Shown: positions 25,009-32,951 of the stretch, one piece after another | Layout of the letters: each line of letters starts with the position of its first letter | How positions within the stretch are numbered: the first letter of the stretch is position 1 | Origin: Lachnospiraceae bacterium | GTDB taxonomy: Bacteria; Bacillota; Clostridia; Lachnospirales; Lachnospiraceae | Length of the DNA: 35,111 bases | Assembly: GCA_022799355.1 (NCBI GenBank) | Contig: JAAWOG010000039.1 | Coordinates: forward strand, 1-35,111 | Direction: 5' to 3' | Notes under the pieces: generated by a model | The model's database searches: none | Told to the model about the DNA's origin: nothing | Seen by the model: the letters and a program-made list of their open reading frames with translations, nothing else | Made by a program: the position numbers and the translations under genes

Positions 25009-25039
25009 TTTCCAGAAGGGTAATTTCCGAAAAAGAAAC

Positions 25040-25068
25040 TTGAAAGCAGGTCCCCCTTTTGTTATACT
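25040..25068 (+). promoter_or_regulatory. Sigma-A promoter for the nitroreductase gene
   Basis: TTGAAA (25040-25045), 17-nt spacer, TATACT (25063-25068). The start codon follows about 50 nt later. Confidence 0.75.
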
Positions 25069-25120
25069 TGTCTATAGGATTTTGAAGCAAAAATGGGATG
25101 AGCAGGAAAAGGGGGTTAAA

Positions 25121-25660
25121 ATGACAGCAAAAGAATGTATTTTGGAGCGCAGGAGCGTCCGCCAGTTTACGGATCAGGCGATCGATCATGGTCTGTTATC
25201 CGAAATCGTGGAAACCGCTTCTTTCTATCCGAGTTGGAAGCATACGCAGATTGTGCGTTTTGTGGCAGTGGAAGGGGAGAAGAAGGAAAGATTGGCTAAG
25301 GAATGCACCGATATGTGGGCGAACAACGGAAAGATCATGGAATCCGCGCCGGTAGTGATGGCAATCACCATCATTAAAAATCGTTCCGGTTTTGAAAGGG
25401 ACGGTTCCTATTCCACCAACAAGGGCGACAGATGGCAGATGTATGATGCGGGAATTGCGTCTCAGACTCTTTGCCTGGCAGCTTATGAAAAGGGCATATC
25501 ATCTGTTATTCTCGGACTTTTTGACGATGTGAAGGCAGCGTCCATTTTGGAACTTCCTGAGGATCGGGAGGTGGCAGCTCTTATTCCGATGGGATATGCG
25601 GCGGAGGAGCCGAAAGCGCCGAGAAGAAAACCGGTGGAAGAATTATTATCATTTTGTTAA
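25121..25660 (+). CDS. Nitroreductase-family FMN oxidoreductase
   Basis: This 179-residue protein shows the nitroreductase opening CILERRSVRQFTDQ (FMN phosphate contact by the Arg-Arg-Ser-x-Arg stretch). It continues with the helix ETASFYPSWKHTQIVRFVAV and the GYA-containing C-terminal segment ALIPMGYAAEEPKAPRRKPV. The family forms homodimers and reduces quinones, nitro compounds or flavins with NAD(P)H. The chosen ATG at 25121 has a GGGGG ribosome binding site; the frame upstream overlaps the promoter. It has its own promoter and terminator, so it is a single-gene unit. Substrate is unknown. Confidence 0.9.
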   Translation: MTAKECILERRSVRQFTDQAIDHGLLSEIVETASFYPSWKHTQIVRFVAVEGEKKERLAKECTDMWANNGKIMESAPVVMAITIIKNRSGFERDGSYSTNKGDRWQMYDAGIASQTLCLAAYEKGISSVILGLFDDVKAASILELPEDREVAALIPMGYAAEEPKAPRRKPVEELLSFC

Positions 25661-25667
25661 CATGAAG

Positions 25668-25697
25668 GCGAAGGGATAGTTATCCCTTCGCTTTTTA
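25668..25697 (+). terminator. Intrinsic terminator after the nitroreductase gene
   Basis: GCGAAGGGATA (25668-25678) pairs exactly with TATCCCTTCGC (25681-25691), followed by TTTTT. Confidence 0.93.
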
Positions 25698-25700
25698 AGA

Positions 25701-25976
25701 GCAGATGCCCGTGTGCAGCAGAGACATCTGCGGAACTAAAATTAGAACTAAAATCAGCATGAGCACTGAAAGTGCACAAGAGAATTTACAGACGCAGAGC
25801 GGCTGGAAATTTCTCTTCGGTAGCAGTGAACTGGAAGTGCTCATGCGGTACTAAAATTAGAACTAAAATCAGCAGATGAACCGGAGGCGCACAAGAACAT
25901 TTACGAACGCAAGGCGGTCGGAAATGTTCTTCCGGAACTGTGTGCAGTAGGCTCATCTGCGGAACTAAATTAGGAG
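25701..25976 (+). repeat. Tandem nested-hairpin elements in the pyrB leader
   Basis: CGGAACT or CGGTACT tails recur at 25731, 25846 and 25960 (periods 115 and 114). The first unit is a remnant: GCAGATG (25701-25707) pairs with CATCTGC (25725-25731) and the inner part is gone. Unit 2 has the outer stem GCATGAGCACT (25757-25767) with AGTGCTCATGC (25836-25846), exact over 11 bp, and an inner stem at 25778-25792/25803-25817. Unit 3 has the outer stem GCAGATGA (25872-25879) with TCATCTGC (25953-25960), a short middle stem, and the inner stem AAGAACATTTACGAACGC (25893-25910) with 25914-25931, with two mismatches. A spacer with two ACTAAAAT copies follows the first two tails. The last tail leads into AGGAGG, the pyrB ribosome binding site. 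Confidence 0.8.
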
Positions 25977-25984
25977 GTTACATC

Positions 25985-26896
25985 ATGAAACATCTTTTAA
26001 GTCCTCTGGATTTTACGACACAAGAACTGGACGATCTGTTTGCGCTTGCGGATGATATTGAAAAGAGTCCTGACAAGTACGCCCATGTTTGCGAAGGGAA
26101 AAAACTGGCCACCTGCTTTTATGAGCCGAGTACGAGAACAAGGCTGAGTTTTGAGACTGCAATGCTGAATTTGGGGGGCAGTGTTCTCGGATTTTCCGAT
26201 GCGGCGTCTTCCTCCGCTTCAAAGGGGGAGAGCGTTGCCGACACGACGAGGGTAATCTGCTGCTTTGCGGATATCTGTGCCATGCGTCACCCGAAAGAGG
26301 GGGCGGCATTTGTGGCGGCGTCCAACTCTTCGATTCCTATTATCAATGCGGGGGACGGCGGCCATCAGCATCCCACCCAGACATTGACGGATCTGATGAC
26401 GATCCATGCACTGAAAGGGCGGCTTGGGAATTTTACGATAGGACTCTGCGGAGACCTGAAATTCGGGCGCACGGTGCATTCCCTGATCCATGCGCTGGTG
26501 AGATATGAAAACGTTACGTTTAGATTTATTTCGCCGGAGGAGCTGAGGGTTCCCGATTATATCATTGAGATGCTGAAAGAGAAAAATATTCCCTATGAGG
26601 AAGTGATCAGCTTAGAGAACTGTATCCCGGAACTTGACCTTTTATATATGACAAGAGTACAGCGGGAACGTTTCTTTAATGAGGAGGATTATGTTCGGCT
26701 GAAGGATTTCTATATTCTGGATAAGGCGAAAATGAATCTGGCGAAACCGGACTGTCTGGTACTGCATCCGCTTCCGAGGGTAAACGAAATTTCCGTGGAA
26801 GTGGACAACGATGAGAGGGCGGTATACTTTAAACAGGTGCGGTACGGAGTCTATGTGCGGATGGCGCTGATCCTGAAACTGCTTGGGTTAAAATAG
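25985..26896 (+). CDS. pyrB: Aspartate carbamoyltransferase catalytic subunit PyrB
   Basis: This 303-residue enzyme condenses carbamoyl phosphate with aspartate in pyrimidine synthesis. The carbamoyl-phosphate site [16 protein letters not shown] lies at about residues 45-60. Also seen are [28 protein letters not shown] and [10 protein letters not shown], all characteristic of PyrB. The ATG at 25985 has a perfect AGGAGG ribosome binding site directly after the repeat element tail. pyrI follows 19 nt after the stop, so the enzyme should be the allosteric type regulated by nucleotides through PyrI. Confidence 0.97.
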   Translation: MKHLLSPLDFTTQELDDLFALADDIEKSPDKYAHVCEGKKLATCFYEPSTRTRLSFETAMLNLGGSVLGFSDAASSSASKGESVADTTRVICCFADICAMRHPKEGAAFVAASNSSIPIINAGDGGHQHPTQTLTDLMTIHALKGRLGNFTIGLCGDLKFGRTVHSLIHALVRYENVTFRFISPEELRVPDYIIEMLKEKNIPYEEVISLENCIPELDLLYMTRVQRERFFNEEDYVRLKDFYILDKAKMNLAKPDCLVLHPLPRVNEISVEVDNDERAVYFKQVRYGVYVRMALILKLLGLK

Positions 26897-26915
26897 AAAA
26901 TATAGGAGAAAAAGT

Positions 26916-27359
26916 ATGCTGAATGTAGGAAAAATTGAGGAAGGTTTTGTGATGGACCATATCAAGGCAGGGAAGAGTATGGAAATATACAGATATCTGC
27001 AGCTTGATAAACTGGACTGTACGGTTGCCATCATCAAGAATGCCCGCAGTAATAAAATGGGAAAGAAAGATATTATCAAGGTGGAATGTGATATCAATAC
27101 GTTGAATCTTGATATTCTGGGATATATTGATCACAAGATTACGATCAATGTGATACAGAAGGGAGAGATTGTGGAGAAGCGGGCGCTTCATCTGCCAAAA
27201 GAGATCAAAAATGTGATCCATTGCCATAATCCGCGCTGCATCACTTCCATAGAACAGGAATTGCCGCATATTTTTGTGCTGGCTGATGAGGCGAAGGAAG
27301 TTTACCGCTGCAAATACTGTGAGGAGAAGTACAGCAGGAAAGCCTCCCATGATAAATAA
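26916..27359 (+). CDS. pyrI: Aspartate carbamoyltransferase regulatory subunit PyrI
   Basis: This 147-residue regulatory subunit has an N-terminal allosteric nucleotide-binding domain (IKAGKSMEIYRYLQL) and a C-terminal zinc domain. The four Cys ligands are visible in CHNPRCITS and YRCKYCEEKY. It joins PyrB catalytic trimers into the dodecamer and confers CTP inhibition. It lies 19 nt after pyrB with an AGGAG ribosome binding site, so it is in the same operon. Normal length for the family. Confidence 0.96.
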   Translation: MLNVGKIEEGFVMDHIKAGKSMEIYRYLQLDKLDCTVAIIKNARSNKMGKKDIIKVECDINTLNLDILGYIDHKITINVIQKGEIVEKRALHLPKEIKNVIHCHNPRCITSIEQELPHIFVLADEAKEVYRCKYCEEKYSRKASHDK

Positions 27360-27452
27360 GGTGGCGCGGGTATGGCTTGTGTACTGTGAACAGCAGAGTT
27401 TATGGTGAACTGCATAAATATGTGGGAAACGAAATAAATGATAGATAAGAGG

Positions 27453-27472
27453 TATGCGGTATAAACCGCATA
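27453..27472. repeat. Perfect 8-bp inverted repeat upstream of the PH-domain gene
   Basis: TATGCGGT (27453-27460) and ACCGCATA (27465-27472) are exact complements around a 4-nt loop, 22 nt before the next start codon. There is no T-tract, so an operator or a leader hairpin is more likely than a terminator. Confidence 0.5.
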
Positions 27473-27494
27473 ATAGGTGAAAGGAAAAAGAAAG

Positions 27495-27884
27495 ATGGAA
27501 TTTATTGAAAGAAAACGATTGTTATTTTTTGGCTTGCCCTGGACCTTTACAAAATATACGGTCAGGGAAGAGATGATTACGATTAATACGGGGTTTCTCA
27601 ACACAAGGGAAAACGATTGTTATATGTATAAGGTACAGGATGTGGAACTGACCGTTTCTCTCTGGGAGAGGATCTTTGGGATGGGGACGGTGATCTGTTA
27701 TACGGGAGATACGACAAATCCGAAGCTTTATATCGAGCATGTGAAATGCGCCAAGGAGATCAAGGATTTTATTTTGGATGCGTCCGAGGAGGCTAGGATG
27801 AAGCGCAGGACAATGAATACGCTGAGAATTGACGCGGCGGCGGAGATGGATGATGACCTGCGGGATGATGAGTATGATGAGTAA
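27495..27884 (+). CDS. PH-domain (bPH2/YdbT-like) protein of unknown role
   Basis: This 129-residue protein begins MEFIERKRLLFFGLPWTFTK. It contains a short bacterial pleckstrin-homology-like pattern: YTVREEMITINTGFLNTREN, then YMYKVQDVELTVSLWERIFG and MGTVICYTGDTTNPKLYIEH, as in DUF304/bPH2 domains. It ends in an acidic tail (DDDLRDDEYDE). No membrane segment is present, unlike most YdbS/YdbT proteins. It is 135 nt downstream of pyrI with its own ribosome binding site (AAAGGA) and the 8-bp palindrome before it. Function unknown; such domains tend to bind membranes or proteins. Confidence 0.72.
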   Translation: MEFIERKRLLFFGLPWTFTKYTVREEMITINTGFLNTRENDCYMYKVQDVELTVSLWERIFGMGTVICYTGDTTNPKLYIEHVKCAKEIKDFILDASEEARMKRRTMNTLRIDAAAEMDDDLRDDEYDE

Positions 27885-27974
27885 GCCTGGCGCTGCTTCG
27901 GCAATGGCGTAAGGATGGAAAGGGGGCTCTTTACACGGACTTACAGGGCAGATTATTTTGTACGCCCCTGTCTG

Positions 27975-28415
27975 TCAGAGGCTCCGGAAACCATCTTTTT
28001 GTGTGAACTTCTCATAAAATAACCCGATGAGAAACCAGAAAGGGAAAAAATCCAGTCGGATATGGGGACCGATACGGAAGCGGCAGCGGCTGTAATCCCA
28101 GGGTTCCAGATTTTCCCGGTTAAGGAGCCTGCCGGATAAGTATTCGCCGGAAAAGATAAGCAGGGCATATAAAGTGCCGCGGAAGGGGAGCCACAGGGTA
28201 TGGGTGATGCGAAACAGCGGACGCAGAAAGGCTGCGCAGCCGTAAATCGGAAACATCCACACGGAAGTGGTTCCTTTCAGTTGAAATTCCCGGCGCTGCA
28301 GCATATTGAGGGCGGTGTAAAGAATCTCAATACACCAGCCGGCAATGCCGCAGTGGAGGAATAAGCGGAAAATGGACAGATTTTTTGTTTTGTGTGCGGA
28401 ATTTTTTGTACTCAT
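27975..28415 (-). CDS. Short PF06541 (ABC-transporter type IV-like) membrane protein
   Basis: This 146-residue protein has about four hydrophobic segments and the family-type opening LFLHCGIAGWCIEILYTALN, then WMFPIYGCAAFLRPLF, which parallels GWCVESSYVS and FLPLYGSGA in the protein at 20359-21285. PF06541 proteins are called putative ABC permeases without proven function. No coiled-coil tail is present, in contrast to the other copy. No ribosome binding site is obvious upstream of the ATG at 28413-28415. It is convergent with the PH-domain gene and divergent from folC. Confidence 0.72.
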   Translation of the reverse strand: MSTKNSAHKTKNLSIFRLFLHCGIAGWCIEILYTALNMLQRREFQLKGTTSVWMFPIYGCAAFLRPLFRITHTLWLPFRGTLYALLIFSGEYLSGRLLNRENLEPWDYSRCRFRIGPHIRLDFFPFWFLIGLFYEKFTQKDGFRSL

Positions 28416-28528
28416 AAGAAAAAGTATGGACAGATCGGGGCAGATTATTCATAATGGAGTAAGGAATTTCGGATTGTGCGGTTTGCAGGGATAAAATTTT
28501 TACGTTTGCAGCAAAACAGGGAGTGTAT

Positions 28529-29887
28529 ATGAATTATCGGGAGACCATGGAATATATGGAGGAGATGTCGCGGCTTGGCAGCGTGCCGGGGCTTGAGAGC
28601 ACGGCGGAGCTTTGCAGGCGGCTGGGAGATCCTCAGGAGAGTCTTTTTTTTGTGCATATCGCGGGGACGAACGGCAAGGGTTCCGTTCTTGCTTATGTGT
28701 ATAGTATTTTAAGGACAGCGGGATATCGCGCAGGGCATTATTCCTCACCGGCGGTGTATGCCTACAGGGAGAAGATTCAGGTAAACGGGAAGGAAATTCT
28801 GGCGAGGGAATTTGCGCTTTTGATGAGCCTGGTGCGGGAAGAGGCGGATGCCATGGCGGCGGAAGGGCTGCCCCATCCGACGGTATTTGAGATGGAGACG
28901 GCAGCGGCATTTTTGTATTTTAAGGAGCAGCATTGTGATATTGTGCTTTTGGAGTGCGGCATGGGCGGGGATCTGGATGCCACCAATATTGTGAAGAATA
29001 CGCTGGTTGCCGCCTTTTCCTCCATCAGCATGGACCATATGGCTTTTCTGGGAAATACGCTGTCGGAGATCGCATCGCACAAGGCGGGGATCATAAAACC
29101 CGGGGCGGAAGTCGTCAGCGGCATCCAGCAGCCGGAAGTATTGGAACTGCTGAAAAGGCGTGCCGGGGATGCGGCGTTTCGGTATGTTTCCCGGGAACGG
29201 CTTGATAATATAAAATACGGGTTGGAAAAACAGCGGTTTGACTATGTATCTGAGGGCGGCATATCTTACAGGCATCTTGAGATATCCCTTTCGGGGGTGA
29301 TTCAGCCGGAGAATGCGGCGCTTGCCGTAGAGATTATGGAGGCGCTGGGGAGAAAGGGTTTTTTTGTCACGGAGAAACAGCTTCGCACGGGATTGTTTCT
29401 GGCAAAATGGGGATATCGTTTTGAGGTGGCAGCCAGGAAGCCTTACTTTATTCTGGACGGTGCCCATAATGAGGATGCGGCAAAGCGGCTTTCGGAGAGT
29501 ATACGGTTTTATTTTACAAATAAGAAGATTCTCTATATAATGGGAATGCTGAAGGATAAGGAATATGAGAAGGTGATCGCACATACCTATGCCTATGCGG
29601 AGCAGATCGTTACGGTTACGCCGCCGGGGCAGGCGAGGGCGCTTTCCGGGCATGAACTGGCGAGGGCGGCATCGGAGTATCACCCGAAGGTGACGGAGGC
29701 TGCCAGCCTGGAGGAGGCGGTGGAGATGGCGTATCTGCTTGCGCAGAAGGATTGGGTGATCATTGCCTTTGGCTCTCTCTCCTATCTGGGGGCGCTTGGC
29801 AGGTTAATAAAGGACAGGAGCGAAAAACATGATAGATCAGGAAAAGATAAAAGAGGGCGTCAGGCTGCTTTTGGAAGGCATCGGTGA
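28529..29887 (+). CDS. folC: Folylpolyglutamate/dihydrofolate synthase FolC
   Basis: This 452-residue ligase adds glutamate to dihydropteroate or folates. The P-loop [15 protein letters not shown] is at about residues 47-61. Further family pieces are [20 protein letters not shown], the Mg/ATP piece [26 protein letters not shown], and [15 protein letters not shown]. The ATG at 28529 has CAGGGAG about 8 nt upstream; a GTG six nt earlier is a less likely start. The 3' end overlaps folE by 59 nt. The C-terminal tail (about 20 residues, basic) lies within that overlap and is unlikely to be functional. It opens the folate cluster. Confidence 0.94.
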   Translation: MNYRETMEYMEEMSRLGSVPGLESTAELCRRLGDPQESLFFVHIAGTNGKGSVLAYVYSILRTAGYRAGHYSSPAVYAYREKIQVNGKEILAREFALLMSLVREEADAMAAEGLPHPTVFEMETAAAFLYFKEQHCDIVLLECGMGGDLDATNIVKNTLVAAFSSISMDHMAFLGNTLSEIASHKAGIIKPGAEVVSGIQQPEVLELLKRRAGDAAFRYVSRERLDNIKYGLEKQRFDYVSEGGISYRHLEISLSGVIQPENAALAVEIMEALGRKGFFVTEKQLRTGLFLAKWGYRFEVAARKPYFILDGAHNEDAAKRLSESIRFYFTNKKILYIMGMLKDKEYEKVIAHTYAYAEQIVTVTPPGQARALSGHELARAASEYHPKVTEAASLEEAVEMAYLLAQKDWVIIAFGSLSYLGALGRLIKDRSEKHDRSGKDKRGRQAAFGRHR

Positions 29888-30386
29888 GGACATTTGCCGG
29901 GAAGGGCTGATGGAGACGCCGGATCGTATTGCGCGGATGTACGGCGAGATCTGCGGCGGCATGGATGGAGATGCGGGGGAGGTTCTCTCAAAGACTTTCA
30001 TCTCGGAGCGGACGGAGATGGTGCTGGAGAAGGATATTGTATTTTATTCCATGTGTGAGCATCATATGCTGCCCTTTTTCGGCAGGGTGCATATCGCCTA
30101 TATTCCGGATGGCAGGATTGCAGGGCTGAGCAAGCTGGCAAGGTGCGTGGAGGTTTATGCGAAACGGCTGCAGCTTCAGGAGCGGATGACCGAGCAGATC
30201 GCGGAGGCGGTGATGGAGCATTTATCACCGAAGGGAGTGATGGTGCTCACGGAGGCGGAGCATCTGTGCATGACCATGCGGGGGATCAAAAAGCCCGGCA
30301 GCAGGACGGTGACATATGCGGCAAAAGGGGCTTTCCGGGAAAACAGGGAGCTGCAGGAGATGTTTTTCCGAATGCTGGAGAGATAA
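29829..30386 (+). CDS. folE: GTP cyclohydrolase I FolE
   Basis: This 185-residue enzyme turns GTP into 7,8-dihydroneopterin triphosphate, the first step of folate synthesis. Zinc ligands are in [20 protein letters not shown] and the later [13 protein letters not shown]; the central [11 protein letters not shown] is also typical. The start codon has AGGAGCG 6 nt upstream and lies inside the 3' end of folC, so the two are translationally linked. It is the type IA enzyme. No gene for the next dephosphorylation step is recognised, but an HD phosphohydrolase follows. Confidence 0.96.
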   Translation: MIDQEKIKEGVRLLLEGIGEDICREGLMETPDRIARMYGEICGGMDGDAGEVLSKTFISERTEMVLEKDIVFYSMCEHHMLPFFGRVHIAYIPDGRIAGLSKLARCVEVYAKRLQLQERMTEQIAEAVMEHLSPKGVMVLTEAEHLCMTMRGIKKPGSRTVTYAAKGAFRENRELQEMFFRMLER

Positions 30387-30442
30387 TGTGCATGTTGTAA
30401 AGGCAAAAGATGTGCGGTTGGCAGGCTGGGGGAGTGTTACGG

Positions 30443-30925
30443 ATGGAACGTGTGAATAATATATTACATCATACATTATATAAAGAATATCTGGAGAAGA
30501 ACATGACGGCAGAAGAGGGCAGGCGCTTCTGCCGTCATGATATGGGGCATTTTCTGGATGTGGCGAGGCTTTCCGTGATTTTTTGCCTGAAAGAGGGGCT
30601 GTTTATACCGGAAGAGCTTATTTACGCGGCGGCGCTTTTGCATGATATCGGCAGATGGCAGCAGTATGAGGACAAAACACCTCATGAGAAGGCTTCGGCG
30701 CTTCTGGCACCGAGGATTCTTTCGGAGTGCGGCTTTACGGCGGAGGAATCGGAGCAGGTTATTTCCGCGATCCGGCATCACCGGGATGAGGCGGTGAGGG
30801 ATGAGAAGTCTTTGGATGGGATCTTATACCGGGCGGATAAGATGAGCAGAAGCTGCTTTTGCTGTGCGGCGGAGAGGGAATGTGACTGGAAGGGGGATAA
30901 GAAGAATCTGAGGCTGCGGTATTAA
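30443..30925 (+). CDS. HD-domain phosphohydrolase in the folate cluster
   Basis: This 160-residue protein carries a clean HD metal-binding domain: FCRHDMGHFLDVARL (His-Asp, about 34-48), AAALLHDIGRWQQYED (His-Asp, about 67-82), AIRHHRDEA and RADKMSR, giving the H..HD..D set. The C-terminus is Cys-rich (SCFCCAAERECDWKG). The chosen ATG at 30443 has GGGGGAG upstream. It lies 56 nt after folE. HD proteins in this position are common in Clostridia folate clusters. A role in removing phosphate from dihydroneopterin triphosphate is suggested by context only; HD proteins act on many phosphates. Confidence 0.85.
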   Translation: MERVNNILHHTLYKEYLEKNMTAEEGRRFCRHDMGHFLDVARLSVIFCLKEGLFIPEELIYAAALLHDIGRWQQYEDKTPHEKASALLAPRILSECGFTAEESEQVISAIRHHRDEAVRDEKSLDGILYRADKMSRSCFCCAAERECDWKGDKKNLRLRY

Positions 30926-30964
30926 TAAGAGGATGTTTGTCAGAGAAAAACTCTGCAAAAAAGA

Positions 30965-30993
30965 TTGAAAAAAATAACTATTTGTAGTAATAT
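30965..30993 (+). promoter_or_regulatory. Sigma-A promoter for the Rpn-family gene
   Basis: TTGAAA (30965-30970), 17-nt spacer, TAATAT (30988-30993), in the 176-nt gap after the HD gene. Confidence 0.65.
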
Positions 30994-31059
30994 ATAAATA
31001 CATATCTGGGAACTTCTGTAATGTCTTGTTTATTCTTATCACGTTCGTGAGGCAAAGGA

Positions 31060-31093
31060 CTCCCTTATATGAAAAAAATAATAATAAGGGAGG
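31060..31093 (+). promoter_or_regulatory. Inverted repeat covering the Rpn-family ribosome binding site
   Basis: CTCCCTTAT (31060-31068) pairs exactly with ATAAGGGAG (31084-31092) around a 15-nt loop. The right arm contains the ribosome binding site GGGAGG, so the hairpin would hide it and lower translation of the gene starting at 31102. Confidence 0.6.
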
Positions 31094-31101
31094 AAAAAGG
31101 C

Positions 31102-32076
31102 ATGGGTAAAGTGGATGTCCGGGCAAGCGATTATCTGGAAAATGAGGAGATTTTCGCGGATCTGGTAAACGGTGTCCTGTATCATGGAGAGCAGGTGGTA
31201 AAACCTGAGGATTTGAGAGAACAGGACGGAGAGCTAAAGAGTGTCTCCGGAAACGATGTGAAAAAGGTGATCAGGGATAAGGTCAGGTTGTGGAACGGCA
31301 CGGTGCTTGCCGTGTTCGCAGTGGAGAATCAGACTAAAGTGGATTATCGTATGGTAGCCCGGGCGATACTTGCAGAAGGAATGGCGTATGAAAAACAGTG
31401 GAAAAAGCTGAAAAGGAAGTTGGAAGGAGAACGGAGGGAAGCATCGGGAGCCGGGAAGGAAAAGGCTGCGGTAATGCCGGATGAATTTATTTCGGGTATG
31501 AGGAAAGAAGATAAATTTATTCCGGTTATCACGATTGTAGTCTATTATGGAAAGGAAAAGCCCTGGGACGGCGCAAGAGAGTTGTATGAACTGTTGGATG
31601 TGGAGGGGGATGAGGAGAAGATTCTTCCGTTTATCACAAACTACAGGCTGAATTTATTTGATTATCATGACTATGATGATTTTGGGCAGTTTCATTCGGA
31701 GCTGCAGGCCGTGTTCGAGTTTCTGAGGTTCTCCGGAGAAAAAGAAAAGATGAAGAAAAAACTGGAGGAACACAAAGAGAAATATGAAGCGTTGAGCAGT
31801 CAGGCGAAAGTATTATTGTCGAAACTGACTAATGTAAAAGTGATACCAGGTGTAGATGAGAAAGAATTTGAGAGAGGAGAGTTCAGTATGTGTAAGGCGT
31901 TTGAGGATATGAAGGAAGAGGGACGAATGGAAGGAAGGGCAGAAGAAATCGTAGCGGCAGGTTATGAGTTTGGGCTTATGGAAAAGGATATTCTGATCCG
32001 TCTTCAAGATAAATTAAACATTTCGTTTATAGAAGCAGAGAGGTTTTTCGAGATGTTTAGAAAACAGGCGGTGTAA
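31102..32076 (+). CDS. Rpn-family recombination-promoting nuclease/putative transposase
   Basis: This 324-residue protein is of the Rpn/PD-(D/E)XK family long annotated as putative transposase. The N-terminus DYLENEEIFADLVNGVLYHG is characteristic; the nuclease-core-like stretch is AVFAVENQTKVDYRMVARAI. FIPVITIVVYYGKEKPWDGA and ITNYRLNLFDYHDYDDF follow. A charged coiled-coil region (about 220-250) and a C-terminal helical part complete it. No inverted repeats or target duplications flank it, so it is not an intact transposon. It lies between the HD gene and folP, has its own promoter, and stops only 13 nt before folP. The ATG at 31102 has GGGAGG upstream. Confidence 0.85.
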   Translation: MGKVDVRASDYLENEEIFADLVNGVLYHGEQVVKPEDLREQDGELKSVSGNDVKKVIRDKVRLWNGTVLAVFAVENQTKVDYRMVARAILAEGMAYEKQWKKLKRKLEGERREASGAGKEKAAVMPDEFISGMRKEDKFIPVITIVVYYGKEKPWDGARELYELLDVEGDEEKILPFITNYRLNLFDYHDYDDFGQFHSELQAVFEFLRFSGEKEKMKKKLEEHKEKYEALSSQAKVLLSKLTNVKVIPGVDEKEFERGEFSMCKAFEDMKEEGRMEGRAEEIVAAGYEFGLMEKDILIRLQDKLNISFIEAERFFEMFRKQAV

Positions 32077-32089
32077 GAGTGGGCAATAT

Positions 32090-32920
32090 ATGAGAATAGG
32101 AAACAGGGAATTTGATTTAAATAACAAATGTTATATTATGGGAATCCTGAATGTGACGCCGGATTCTTTTTCGGACGGCGGAAAATTCAGGGAGTTGGAC
32201 AAAGCTCTTTTTCAGGTGGAGAAGATGCTGGCGGAAGGCATGGATGTCCTGGATATCGGCGGGGAATCCACAAGGCCGGGGCATGAGAAGATTTCCGATG
32301 AGGAGGAAATGGAACGGGTACTTCCCATCCTTGAGAAAGTGAGAGCCGGGTTTGATGTACCGATCTCTCTGGATACCTATAAGCCGGCTGTGGCAAAGGC
32401 GGGGATTTTGGCGGGAGCAGATCTGATCAATGATATCCGGGGATTAAAATATGATACCCGGATGGCTGAGGTTATAGCGGAAGCGGGAGTCTGCTGCTGT
32501 CTGATGCACAACCGGCAGGATGCGGTTTACGGATCATTCATAACGGATGTTATGAATGATCTTCGGGAAAGTATTTCTCTGGCAAAGGCGGCAGGTATTG
32601 CGGAGGATAAGATCATACTTGATCCGGGCATTGGTTTTGGGAAAACCAGGGAGCAGAATCTGGAAATGATCGCGAAGCTGGATGGGCTGCATACACTGGG
32701 ATATCCGCTGCTGCTGGGCTGCAGCAGGAAGTCCGTGATCGGGCTTACGCTGGATCTGCCGGTGGAAGAGAGGCTGGAGGGTACGCTTGTAACAACCGTT
32801 GTCGGCGTACTGAAAGGCTGCGGCTTTGTCAGGGTACATGATGTGAAGGAAAATCTGCGTGCGGTAAAGATGGCGGAGGCGATTCGGGAATATTCGGACA
32901 AAAGTTTTGCCGGGTGCTGA
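32090..32920 (+). CDS. folP: Dihydropteroate synthase FolP
   Basis: This 276-residue enzyme joins p-aminobenzoate to the dihydropterin diphosphate and is the sulfonamide target. Signature motifs are GILNVTPDSFSDGG (residues about 18-31), DIGGESTRPGHE, DPGIGFGKTREQNLE and GCSRKS. Length is normal. The ribosome binding site is weak, and the gene starts 13 nt after the Rpn-family gene, so translation may depend on coupling to it or on the upstream transcript. folE precedes it and folB-folK follows it, with two non-folate genes interspersed. Confidence 0.96.
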   Translation: MRIGNREFDLNNKCYIMGILNVTPDSFSDGGKFRELDKALFQVEKMLAEGMDVLDIGGESTRPGHEKISDEEEMERVLPILEKVRAGFDVPISLDTYKPAVAKAGILAGADLINDIRGLKYDTRMAEVIAEAGVCCCLMHNRQDAVYGSFITDVMNDLRESISLAKAAGIAEDKIILDPGIGFGKTREQNLEMIAKLDGLHTLGYPLLLGCSRKSVIGLTLDLPVEERLEGTLVTTVVGVLKGCGFVRVHDVKENLRAVKMAEAIREYSDKSFAGC

Positions 32921-32951
32921 ACGTATTTTATAAAAGAAGGAGAGAAAAACA

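Noticed and set aside
25701-25976. Possible CRISPR or known riboswitch before pyrB
   Set aside because: Units are self-complementary with variable paired arms, which does not fit CRISPR; I recognised no known riboswitch core or PyrR-binding sequence.
30926-30965. Hairpin CAGAG-AAAAA-CTCTG after the HD gene as terminator
   Set aside because: The stem is only 5 bp and is followed by A residues, not T, on the coding strand.
31102-32076. Rpn-family gene as an intact transposon
   Set aside because: No terminal inverted repeats or target-site duplications are visible around it.
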